Part shown: positions 1 through 5,483 of the stretch, piece by piece | How positions within the stretch are numbered: the first letter of the stretch is position 1 | Layout: each line of letters begins with the position of its first letter | From: Litorimonas sp039962885 | Lineage (GTDB): Bacteria > Pseudomonadota > Alphaproteobacteria > Caulobacterales > Maricaulaceae | Reading direction: 5' to 3' | DNA: 5,483 nt | NCBI GenBank assembly: GCA_039962885.1 | Contig: JBDVGI010000252.1 | Coordinates: 1-5,483, forward strand | The notes under the pieces: generated by a model | Told to the model about the DNA's origin: nothing | What the model saw: only the letters and a program-made list of their open reading frames with translations | Database searches by the model: none | Program-made: the position numbers and the translations under genes

Positions 1-724
1 CATGGCCCTTAACCAAATCCATTTGAATAGACAGACCAAGAGGCTTCAGCACCTCGCGACTTTGCGGCCCAGCAGCAAGAATAACATGATCAAAATGCGC
101 GAGGGTCTGCGCGGCTGTTGCGCTATCTCGCAGCTCTATTACCACGCCCATGTCTTGAGGTCTAAACCGTATATCGGTTATGCCATACATTATATGAACG
201 CCGCGCGATTTTAAACTCGCCGCAAGCCCCTCGCCGTAAAGCCGCGCATTACCCGACATATCATCGGGAAATAAAATGCCTGCATGGCCAAGTGTGTTCA
301 CATCATCCATAAGGATAGAACTATCTATGCCATATTGACCAAAGGCCTGCTGCGCAGATTGCGCGGCGGAAATGTCTGCATATATCTGCACGCATCCTTT
401 GGGACGGTTTAACATTTTCGTCAGATTAAGGCGCTCAAAATTTTCTAGTAAAATCCTGCGAGAACGTGTCGCAAGATCATAGACAGATACATTTGCTGCA
501 TGAGTTAACGCATCGCAGACTTGTCCATCAAGTCCCCAACTTTGGGATTGGCTTGGGTGTATCATGCCCGAATTACAAAAACTTGTTCCTCTAACAGGAC
601 CAGTGTTTTTTTCAAAAACCGACACAGCAACAGTGTTAGCCGGGGCAGCTTGCATCAAAGCATCCGCGCAAGACAGGCCAATTAGCCCAGCCCCAATCAC
701 TGCTATTTTTAACGGATCAGCCAT
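1..724 (-). CDS. DadA-like FAD-dependent D-amino-acid dehydrogenase (DAO family), C-terminus cut off by the window
   Basis: The visible 241 residues start MADPLKIAVIGAGLIGL, with a Rossmann FAD-binding GxGxxG at residues 11-16 and an acidic residue (E38, in VFEKN) at the end of strand 2 that would bind the adenosine ribose. A GTSFCNSGMIHP segment (46-56) matches the ETSxANAGxISP region of DadA. LFPDDMSGNA (151-160) matches the LPNDETGD region, and HVILAAGPQS (213-222) is the second FAD contact, followed by LVKGH, as in the PLKGYS of DadA. The family oxidises D-amino acids or other amines to oxo acids and ammonia at the inner membrane, passing electrons to the respiratory chain. About 170 further residues lie beyond base 1. 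The ATG is certain because an in-frame TAA directly precedes it; a weak GAG lies 6 nt upstream. The substrate cannot be told: it could be a D-amino acid, glycine, sarcosine or an opine-like amine. The gene follows the nitrilase at 158 nt and probably has its own promoter. Confidence 0.85.
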   Translation of the reverse strand, partial: MADPLKIAVIGAGLIGLSCADALMQAAPANTVAVSVFEKNTGPVRGTSFCNSGMIHPSQSQSWGLDGQVCDALTHAANVSVYDLATRSRRILLENFERLNLTKMLNRPKGCVQIYADISAAQSAQQAFGQYGIDSSILMDDVNTLGHAGILFPDDMSGNARLYGEGLAASLKSRGVHIMYGITDIRFRPQDMGVVIELRDSATAAQTLAHFDHVILAAGPQSREVLKPLGLSIQMDLVKGH

Positions 725-882
725 TTAGAACTCAAATATGTTGGAAAATATACCATTCGGAAAAGATATATTACGCTGACTGCAAGTGAATGTTAAGTCA
801 CATTAATACGCGAGCCTATAATAATACACGCATGTAAAATAAAGCCTAGAACTCAATAAAACTTAGAACCCAGCCATATCAA
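725..882. repeat. Spacer with 10-bp direct repeat TAGAACTCAA
   Basis: The AT-rich spacer between the nitrilase stop and the flavoenzyme start contains TAGAACTCAA at 726-735 and again at 847-856. A diverged third copy (TAGAACCCA) lies at 864-872, 17 bp from the second. The first copy overlaps the translation start region of the flavoenzyme. The copies are direct, not inverted, so they do not form a hairpin. No intrinsic terminator for the nitrilase was found here. Their role is unknown; they may be chance or degenerate operator half-sites. Confidence 0.35.
768..796 (-). promoter_or_regulatory. Predicted sigma70-type promoter of the DadA-like gene
   Basis: On the minus strand TTAACA (791-796, 5 of 6 to the -35 consensus) is followed after 17 nt by TAATAT (768-773, 4 of 6 to the -10 consensus). 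Transcription would start near 761 and leave a leader of about 37 nt before the ATG at 724. The spacer is AT-rich, so chance matches are possible, but spacing and position are right. Confidence 0.4.
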
Positions 883-1830
883 TCAAGCTTCATCCTCGAA
901 CTCAACTAATGACTGACGCTTACGGTTGACCACAAGCCGCGTGACATCTGGGCGGGAATAATGTCCGCTCGGGTCAAAGTTCTGGCGTTCACGCCGCACA
1001 AAATCTGGATCGAGCTCGCAATAGCGCAATCCCGTCTTCCCAATTAAAGGCTCCAGCAACCAAGTCCCGTCTGGCGCGGCTACACAAGAGCCGCCATTGG
1101 CAGGCATAACCCCTAGGCTCTCGCGGATGTCCTGCGCAAATGGCGTATCATCACGCACATCTTCGGGGCGCATAATTGCAGAAACGCCGATAGAATAACT
1201 CCGACCCTCTTTGGCCAGTACCCGCGTTAAGTCCTCTGTGTTGCGAGCATTGCCTGGCCAACATGCCACATGCACATCTTCGCCTTGCGCGTAAAGTGCT
1301 GCGCGCGATAGAGGCATCCAATTCTCCCAACAATTCAAGCCCCCCACTGTAAAATCACCGAGCCTATGTGTCACTAAGCCGTGCCCGTCCCCCGGCGCCC
1401 AAACAAGCCGTTCTTCATAAGTTGGCTGTAACTTTCGGTGAACGGATTTAATCTCTCCGATCTGATTAATATAGACATAGCTGCAATAAAGCGAATGCCC
1501 CGAACGGTCGCGCGGACGCTCTATGATGCCCAAATAGGCTGCCATATTTGCCGCTTTTAAAACGGCGCAGACAGCCTCTAAATGCCCATCTTCTATGGTT
1601 ATAGACTGCGCGCTGTAATGGGCGAAAATTTGTTTCTGTTTATCATTATTAAAATTAGCTCCGCCCGTCCCATCAAGCCAAAACGGGTAACCAGGTACAA
1701 AGCTTTCAGAAAAGACAATTAAATCGGCCTTGTGGTTTGCGGCCTCTTGGATTGTGCCTATCACCAAATCCAGACCCGCCTCGCGGCTAAGCCAAGCGGG
1801 GGCGAGTTGTGGCAAGGCTAATTTTATCAT
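883..1830 (-). CDS. Nitrilase (carbon-nitrogen hydrolase superfamily)
   Basis: This 315-residue cytoplasmic enzyme would hydrolyse an organic nitrile to the carboxylic acid plus ammonia. The catalytic residues of the superfamily are all present: E42 in FSESFVPGYPFW, K133 and E140 in HRKLQPTYEERLVW, and nucleophile C167 in GGLNCWENWMP, the nitrilase-branch signature (CWENxMP) rather than that of amidases or N-carbamoylases. A WPGNARNTEDLTR segment and a PANGGSCVAAPDG segment follow, also typical of nitrilases. The length is at the short end of the usual 310-380. The frame stays open to a TTG at 1896, but that start has no ribosome site and would add 22 non-conserved residues. The ATG at 1830 has AAAGAG 7 nt upstream and begins MIKLALPQL, the expected first beta strand. 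An AraC-family gene lies just upstream on the same strand and is the likely regulator. Substrate range (aliphatic, aryl or arylaceto-nitrile) cannot be read from the sequence. Confidence 0.92.
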   Translation of the reverse strand: MIKLALPQLAPAWLSREAGLDLVIGTIQEAANHKADLIVFSESFVPGYPFWLDGTGGANFNNDKQKQIFAHYSAQSITIEDGHLEAVCAVLKAANMAAYLGIIERPRDRSGHSLYCSYVYINQIGEIKSVHRKLQPTYEERLVWAPGDGHGLVTHRLGDFTVGGLNCWENWMPLSRAALYAQGEDVHVACWPGNARNTEDLTRVLAKEGRSYSIGVSAIMRPEDVRDDTPFAQDIRESLGVMPANGGSCVAAPDGTWLLEPLIGKTGLRYCELDPDFVRRERQNFDPSGHYSRPDVTRLVVNRKRQSLVEFEDEA

Positions 1831-1837
1831 GACTATG

Positions 1838-1843
1838 CTCTTT
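1838..1843 (-). promoter_or_regulatory. Ribosome binding site fixing the nitrilase start
   Basis: AAAGAG on the minus strand sits 7 nt before the ATG at 1828-1830. The upstream alternative TTG (1894-1896) has only AT-rich and C-rich sequence before it and no purine-rich box, so the shorter protein is preferred. Confidence 0.6.
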
Positions 1844-1846
1844 ATG

Positions 1847-1862
1847 ATCAATGCTAATTGAT
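1847..1862. repeat. Inverted repeat ATCAAT-GCTA-ATTGAT in the nitrilase leader
   Basis: A perfect 6-bp palindrome with a 4-nt spacer lies between the putative promoter and the ribosome binding site of the nitrilase gene. In mRNA it could form a short, weak AT-rich hairpin only 4 nt upstream of the ribosome site. In DNA it could be a protein-binding site. There is no U tract, so it is not a terminator. Confidence 0.4.
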
Positions 1863-1893
1863 GTGAATTACGCGTTATACCGCCAAAATTCAC
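1863..1893. promoter_or_regulatory. Candidate operator: inverted repeat GTGAATT-N17-AATTCAC
   Basis: Two perfect 7-bp arms (1863-1869 and 1887-1893) face each other across 17 bp, with a centre-to-centre distance of 24 bp, about two helical turns. ATTG also recurs outside both arms, with slightly different spacing. The repeat lies just downstream of the best -10 candidate for the nitrilase gene and next to the AraC-family gene, so it could bind that regulator or another dimeric factor. AraC sites are more often direct repeats upstream of -35, so the assignment is tentative. Confidence 0.4.
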
Positions 1894-1898
1894 CAATA

Positions 1899-1929
1899 GA
1901 TATAGGGGAACGCATAGACCTTATGTCAA
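1899..1929 (-). promoter_or_regulatory. Predicted promoter of the nitrilase gene, overlapping the end of the AraC gene
   Basis: A perfect -35 hexamer TTGACA (1924-1929, minus strand) is formed by the last two sense codons of the AraC-family gene plus the first two... bases shared with its end region, directly before the TAA stop. TATATC follows after 19 nt (1899-1904), or CTATAT after 18 nt (1900-1905). The spacing is longer than the 17-nt optimum, which would fit a promoter needing an activator. A leader of about 60 nt results. Confidence 0.35.
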
Positions 1930-2982
1930 AGTAGTATAACCAGGTTGGTTCATGAGCGCAATTTGGTAAGCAGCTTTCCATTGGCGCGGCGATACACCAT
2001 ACCAGCGTTTAAACGCTTTACTAAATGCAGCCTGATCATTGTAGCCTAACTCTTGAGCGATTTGACTTAAGGGTTTATCTTTTTCAAGACATTCATGAAA
2101 TATATCTTGGCGTACAGTTTCAAGTAATTCGCGATAACTTAAATTCGACTCCAGCAATTCACTCCGTAAGACACTCCATGTCTTACCCATGCGTTCCGCA
2201 ACAATATGTGTCCCGATTTTACCATTATTCAAAGCTGCGCGCATAGCCATTTTCACTGCGGTTTTCAGACTATTACATAATGTTGTTGTCTTCAGAAGCG
2301 AATTAAGATGTAGCTCTAGCTGAGAGAATTTTTCTGGGTCATGACTTGTTAACTCATGATACATAGTTTTTTCAGAAAACTCTAAACGTAAGTAAGGTTG
2401 ATTAAACCGAACTGGGCACTTGAACAGGCGTTTATGAACTGATGTATCAGCCGGCGCATCATAGGGCAGGTCAACTTGTAAAATATCTTGGCCTGAACTC
2501 CAACTGAGCCAGCGGTAAGTTGTGCAATATGCCCCCGCAATAGAGTCAATCACATGACGGTACATTTGAACATTATCAATATATGGCCGAAATATCATAA
2601 AGTGCCGAATATGCCGTGTTTGCTCATCTAGCTTTTGTTCATATGAAATATGGCCCGCATCAATAGCTAATTGTTGGTACTGAGCATTCGTTTTTATAAC
2701 ATGTGTTATATTACGGCAATATCCGTAAATATTACCCGTTTTTGTATAAGCGGCTACTCGGAATTTAAACCCCGCATTCAATCCAACATTTCGGTCCTTT
2801 ATAACATTTTCCGCATGATTAAATACGTTTAGCATCCTGTCCAATGAAATACGGTGTAACGGATTTTCGCAATTTTCCTGCGTCACTTGAGCCGCACGCA
2901 TCGCACGCTCTCTTATGAAACCTAATGCTTCTAGTTGCTCAAATTGCTCAAGCATGAACCTTATGGACAAGGTCATTCTCAT
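1921..2982 (-). CDS. AraC-family transcriptional regulator (OruR/ArgR-like, arabinose-binding-like N-terminus)
   Basis: This 353-residue DNA-binding regulator has the architecture of the ArgR/OruR branch. An N-terminal effector domain of about 200 residues (arabinose-binding-like, PF12625 type) is followed by a C-terminal double helix-turn-helix. The first HTH lies near residues 256-290 (HIVAERMGKTWSVLRSELL) and the second near 303-336 (IAQELGYNDQAAFSKAFKRW then YGVSPRQWK, the AraC signature). The ATG at 2982 is preceded by AAGGG with a 7-nt gap; the next in-frame ATG, two codons on, would be too far from it. The gene lies directly upstream of the nitrilase on the same strand, which suggests it controls that gene, much as NitR controls nitA in Rhodococcus. 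Sampled stretches are near 40% GC, lower than the roughly 50% of the nitrilase, so separate acquisition is possible. The effector is unknown; a nitrile or its acid is a guess from context. Confidence 0.9.
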   Translation of the reverse strand: MRMTLSIRFMLEQFEQLEALGFIRERAMRAAQVTQENCENPLHRISLDRMLNVFNHAENVIKDRNVGLNAGFKFRVAAYTKTGNIYGYCRNITHVIKTNAQYQQLAIDAGHISYEQKLDEQTRHIRHFMIFRPYIDNVQMYRHVIDSIAGAYCTTYRWLSWSSGQDILQVDLPYDAPADTSVHKRLFKCPVRFNQPYLRLEFSEKTMYHELTSHDPEKFSQLELHLNSLLKTTTLCNSLKTAVKMAMRAALNNGKIGTHIVAERMGKTWSVLRSELLESNLSYRELLETVRQDIFHECLEKDKPLSQIAQELGYNDQAAFSKAFKRWYGVSPRQWKAAYQIALMNQPGYTTLT

Positions 2983-2989
2983 GTAATCG

Positions 2990-2994
2990 CCCTT
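2990..2994 (-). promoter_or_regulatory. Ribosome binding site of the AraC-family gene
   Basis: AAGGG on the minus strand lies 7 nt before the ATG at 2980-2982. A second ATG at 2974-2976 would give a 13-nt gap, so the first is chosen. Confidence 0.6.
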
Positions 2995-3032
2995 GTATAT
3001 TGCGCCAATCCCACCTTACCTTAATTTAACTT

Positions 3033-3062
3033 ATTACCATTGGGAAACATTATTTCGGTCAA
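3033..3062 (-). promoter_or_regulatory. Predicted promoter of the AraC-family gene
   Basis: TTGACC (3057-3062, minus strand, 5 of 6 to consensus) is followed after 18 nt by GGTAAT (3033-3038, 4 of 6). Transcription would begin near 3026, giving a leader of about 44 nt. The rest of the 226-nt spacer (2983-3208) between the GST and regulator genes shows no convincing terminator, RNA gene or conserved ORF. Confidence 0.35.
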
Positions 3063-3208
3063 ATGGCCCCAAAACAGAAAAGGACAAGTTTACTACCTAT
3101 GACTGAAACATTTCAACGACCCATAGATCATATGCGACATGTCAAAATCACCTGCCGTGGTCTACGCATTAGACAGCGCATTATAGTGTGGCATCCGCGT
3201 GGCTTGGG

Positions 3209-4345
3209 TTAAGCCCAAACTTCTGTGTGGTTGACACGGGCAATGTCATGTTGCGCGTTCAGCGTAACTAACGGCGCAAGACCAAGCGGAGTTAAATACG
3301 TTAATATCTCCGATTGCGTCTGAGCATTTTGCCGCGCAAAGTGATGCGTCACTCTTTGCAACATATAAAACCGAGACGGCCGAACCGCGCAGCTTATCTG
3401 CGTATCACCGTGGGAAAAACTTCCAAAACCTAGCACAGCCATTTGCGGATTTATACTCGCAGGTGTACCGCTTTCGCCTTTGGGCAAAGCATCTAAAACC
3501 GCCACATTCATCTGTAATTCTGGTAGAAAATATTTTGCGATATATTCAAATAGCGGCGCTAATGTTTGCGGCAAAGCTTCGTCCGCTTGATAATAGGGCA
3601 TATCGGAAAAATCCCCATGTGGAACATTCATGCGCTCTGTCCAACGAAACAGGTTTGGCGCGCGGTTTTTCATATATGAGGCTGGCACAGGGTCACGGCC
3701 CAAATGCGCATATAATGAACACATCATACCATAGTCCCCGATGTTAGGTTCGGAGCCGAAAAAATATGGAGTTCGGGAAAAATGCGCGTCTAAGACATCT
3801 AATAATTCGCCAAAGCTGCGTTCAATTTCGGGGGCAGTTTGCTCATTAATTCCAAGCGCTGGCAGAAACCCTGCGAATTTTTTCATCGTTTTCGTGCTTT
3901 GAGATATTTCCTCTTCACTCGCATCTGGCCCTTGCCACCCCCTAAAGCCGTGACTGATAAATCCGTCGGTCCGCTGCGGAAAGTTCCAGCGGTAATGCAT
4001 GGCGGGGCGAATGATTCCTTCATCGCCAAAAAGCTCCAAAATCAAAGCCAGAGTTTTACGCAGCGGGTCTGTTGGGTAAACACTAGATTTCGCATGTCCC
4101 CCTTCTTCTAAATAATCAATTATGTCAGTTGTATCTTGCACCACAATTCCGTCTGGCATCTCAATGACGGGAATGATGCGACGGCCAATTTGCGGTAGAA
4201 TTTGCGTTTGAAAATGCGCATTTACGGGCGCGACTTCTTCAAATGCGATGCCTTGCTTAATCAAGTAGCTACGAACCTTCCCTGTAAACATAGAGATTTT
4301 CACACCGTAAAGCGTCAATGGTTTTGCGGGAGTCAGTTGTGTCAT
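3209..4345 (-). CDS. Glutathione S-transferase family protein with long C-terminal extension
   Basis: This 378-residue protein has an N-terminal thioredoxin-like GST domain at about residues 10-82: LTLYGVKISMFTGKVR, where S19 or T21 occupies the catalytic hydroxyl position, cis-proline P59 in RRIIPVIEMP, and the glutathione-binding acidic/hydroxyl pair QDTTDIIDYLE (70-80). The helical C-terminal domain includes a hydrophobic FFGSEPNIGDYGMMCSLYAH stretch (195-214), equivalent to the GST N-capping motif with its conserved aspartate (D204). About 125 extra residues follow the usual 240-250, including a RPSRFYMLQRV segment (322-332). Such long forms occur in Proteobacteria and are poorly characterised. 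The gene begins 8 nt after the isomerase stop with a weak AAAGA ribosome site, so it is probably co-transcribed. A role in glutathione conjugation, thiolysis or isomerisation of an electrophilic intermediate is inferred; the substrate is unknown. Confidence 0.85.
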   Translation of the reverse strand: MTQLTPAKPLTLYGVKISMFTGKVRSYLIKQGIAFEEVAPVNAHFQTQILPQIGRRIIPVIEMPDGIVVQDTTDIIDYLEEGGHAKSSVYPTDPLRKTLALILELFGDEGIIRPAMHYRWNFPQRTDGFISHGFRGWQGPDASEEEISQSTKTMKKFAGFLPALGINEQTAPEIERSFGELLDVLDAHFSRTPYFFGSEPNIGDYGMMCSLYAHLGRDPVPASYMKNRAPNLFRWTERMNVPHGDFSDMPYYQADEALPQTLAPLFEYIAKYFLPELQMNVAVLDALPKGESGTPASINPQMAVLGFGSFSHGDTQISCAVRPSRFYMLQRVTHHFARQNAQTQSEILTYLTPLGLAPLVTLNAQHDIARVNHTEVWA

Positions 4346-4353
4346 AATTGTCT

Positions 4354-5199
4354 TTACTCTCTAATTTTTGGTAAATCGGCAAACACGGCCTCTCGGCCTT
4401 CTTTGGTAGCCATCATGGCTTCGCGCATCTCTGACGGTATCAACATCGACATATTCCATATACCAATATTATCCAGCGCGTCGGCAGTGCTATGATCACG
4501 GCCATAAGTAATAGCCCGTTTACAGCCATAAATGGCCAGCGGGGGTTTGGAGGCGATGTCTTTGGCCGTAGCCATGACATGTTCCATCATTTCGGCGTGA
4601 TCTGCATAGACGTCATTATATAGCCCGCGTGATTTACACTCATCTGCGCCCATTTTTCGTCCCGTATAAGCCAACTCACGCACGATGCCTTCGGGCATGT
4701 GGTTAAGGATACGCGGGAATGTTCCAACATCGGCGGTCATGCCCACATTAATTTCGTAAATCGTAATAAAACTGTCGGCTGTCCCGTAACGCATATCGCA
4801 CGCCGTAATCATATCTACGCCCGCGCCATAGCAGCCCCCTTGAACGGCGGCTAAAACGGGTATGCGGCAATTTTCAAGTGCGGTGAATGTATGTTGCATC
4901 CGCTTAACCGAGTTATAAAAGCTCGCGCCGTGTTGTGGGTTATTCTTATCTCCATTGCCAGCAATACCATTTGCCCCTTGCTGAGGCCCAAACATGGCAA
5001 TATCAATTCCTGCAGAGAACACAGGGCCCGTGCTAGATATAACAATAACGCGGGCTTTGGCATTTTCGTCAATATCTTGAATGGCTTTAGGTAAATCTTG
5101 CCAGAAATCCGCACTCATCGCATTGCGCTTTTCAGGTCGCGATAAAATTATATGCGCGATATTATCCGTTATATTTATGTCAAAAGATTTATAGTTCAT
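4354..5199 (-). CDS. Delta3,5-delta2,4-dienoyl-CoA isomerase-like enoyl-CoA hydratase (crotonase family)
   Basis: This 281-residue crotonase has the CoA/oxyanion-hole motifs LSRPEKRNAMS (19-29) and FSAGIDIAMF (61-70), then AAVQGGCYGAGVDMITACDMRY (117-138). Compared with mammalian ECH1, the three acidic residues (rat D176, E196, D204) are all kept with identical spacing: D129 in GAGVDM, E149 in IYEINVG and D157 in TADVGT. The region around SRDHSxxxxLxxxxxWNMSML is also closely matched (GRDHSTADALDNIGIWNMSML). This supports shifting of conjugated double bonds in dienoyl-CoAs rather than simple hydration. A Gly/Asn/Gln-rich loop (71-91) replaces the ECH1 segment and makes that region about five residues longer. 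ATG at 5199 is preferred over the adjacent GTG at 5202, because AGGA lies 6 nt before the ATG but only 3 nt before the GTG. It sits between DUF2855 and GST genes with 8-nt gaps. The physiological acyl-CoA is unknown. Confidence 0.9.
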   Translation of the reverse strand: MNYKSFDINITDNIAHIILSRPEKRNAMSADFWQDLPKAIQDIDENAKARVIVISSTGPVFSAGIDIAMFGPQQGANGIAGNGDKNNPQHGASFYNSVKRMQHTFTALENCRIPVLAAVQGGCYGAGVDMITACDMRYGTADSFITIYEINVGMTADVGTFPRILNHMPEGIVRELAYTGRKMGADECKSRGLYNDVYADHAEMMEHVMATAKDIASKPPLAIYGCKRAITYGRDHSTADALDNIGIWNMSMLIPSEMREAMMATKEGREAVFADLPKIRE

Positions 5200-5205
5200 C
5201 ACGGG

Positions 5206-5210
5206 TCCTA
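5206..5210 (-). promoter_or_regulatory. Ribosome binding site of the isomerase gene, overlapping the DUF2855 stop codon
   Basis: The minus-strand sequence TAGGA combines the TAG stop of the upstream gene (5208-5210) with the AGGA box (5206-5209) for the ATG at 5197-5199. A ribosome ending the upstream gene therefore sits on the next initiation site, which points to translational coupling. Confidence 0.6.
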
Positions 5211-5483
5211 TAATTTAAATAAATAACCTTTGGCGGGATTAGCCTGCCCATCCAAAAAAGCTTTATAGCTTGCCAAATAGGCGCCTATGTCATCACTTTT
5301 TTCAAGTTCTAACCAATCTTTAGCGCTCTCGCAAAAGGGTAGCCAGCGCGACGCTAGGTTTTTCGCGAACCCTGCCGCGCCCCAATCTTTGAAGCGCAAT
5401 TGCGCGCGGTCAGGAGCAAAGAACATCACAGCAGGCGCGCCTAATGCCGGCTTTGGCGGAACGCCGCCCTGCCAATGGGATTT
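5208..5483 (-). CDS. DUF2855 family protein, C-terminal 91 residues only
   Basis: The reading frame is open from the right edge to TAG at 5208, giving 91 residues. The first visible residues are KSHWQGGVPPKPALGAPAV and the last are ANPAKGYLFKL. MFFAPDRAQLRFKDWGAAGF and the following W-rich helix (SRWLPFCESAKDWLELE), then AYLASYKAFLDGQANPAKGY, resemble the C-terminal end of DUF2855 proteins, which are about 350-370 residues long and have no established activity. The GTG at 5429 is not a real start, since the frame continues upstream of it with protein-like sequence. It is the first visible gene of an operon with the dienoyl-CoA isomerase and GST genes. The family assignment rests on recall of the C-terminal pattern and should be tested with the full-length gene. 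Confidence 0.7.
   Translation of the reverse strand, partial: KSHWQGGVPPKPALGAPAVMFFAPDRAQLRFKDWGAAGFAKNLASRWLPFCESAKDWLELEKSDDIGAYLASYKAFLDGQANPAKGYLFKL

Noticed and set aside
1831..1896. N-terminal extension of the nitrilase to a TTG at 1896
   Set aside because: No ribosome site precedes the TTG, the 22 added residues do not resemble nitrilases, and the extension would run through the inverted repeats. The ATG at 1830 has a good site and the expected first strand.
3099..3212. Plus-strand ORF of 37 codons (starts MTETFQRPID) in the spacer between the GST and AraC genes
   Set aside because: It resembles no family I know, its AAAAGGA box is 14 nt from the ATG (too far), and a frame this short is expected by chance. 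It ends over the GST stop codon.
3201..3218. Short inverted repeats around the GST stop codon (GGCTT/AAGCC and TTGGG/CCCAA) as a terminator
   Set aside because: Only 5-bp stems in mutually exclusive pairings and no T tract follows on the minus strand.
3463..4111. Plus-strand ORFs of 90-94 codons opposite the GST gene
   Set aside because: They are antisense shadows of a well-supported coding frame, with no recognisable domains or ribosome sites.
5427..5429. GTG start giving a complete 73-residue protein at the right edge
   Set aside because: The frame continues to the window edge with protein-like sequence and no ribosome site precedes the GTG, so this is the end of a longer gene.

Overview
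The window holds six protein-coding genes, all on the minus strand, so transcription runs from right to left. Two of the genes are cut by the window edges. No tRNA, rRNA, CRISPR array, insertion sequence or phage gene was seen. The protein families (DadA-like flavoenzyme, nitrilase, OruR/ArgR-type AraC regulator, long glutathione S-transferase, dienoyl-CoA isomerase, DUF2855) and the Shine-Dalgarno sites point to a proteobacterium of moderate GC (roughly 45-50% by eye). A marine or environmental alphaproteobacterium is my best guess, but no marker gene proves it.

Right part (3209-5483): a tight three-gene operon. In transcription order it has the 3' end of a DUF2855 gene, a crotonase carrying the full catalytic triad of delta3,5-delta2,4-dienoyl-CoA isomerase, and a 378-residue glutathione S-transferase-like protein. 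Both intergenic gaps are 8 nt, and the DUF2855 stop codon lies inside the ribosome binding site of the isomerase gene. This suggests a co-translated catabolic or detoxification module of unknown substrate. Its promoter must lie beyond the right edge.

Middle part (1831-3208): a 226-nt spacer with a plausible promoter, then a more AT-rich AraC-family regulator, then a 90-nt spacer. That short spacer holds two perfect inverted repeats and a consensus -35 box lying in the last codons of the regulator. It reads as a control region for the nitrilase gene that follows.

Left part (1-1830): a nitrilase with an intact Glu-Lys-Glu-Cys active site, a 158-nt spacer with a sigma70-like promoter, and the N-terminal two thirds of a DadA-like FAD amino-acid dehydrogenase. 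The arrangement of an AraC regulator beside a nitrilase recalls the known nitrilase/NitR pairs. I infer that a nitrile is hydrolysed to an acid and ammonia under control of this regulator. The links to the flavoenzyme on one side and the acyl-CoA/GST operon on the other are only by proximity.
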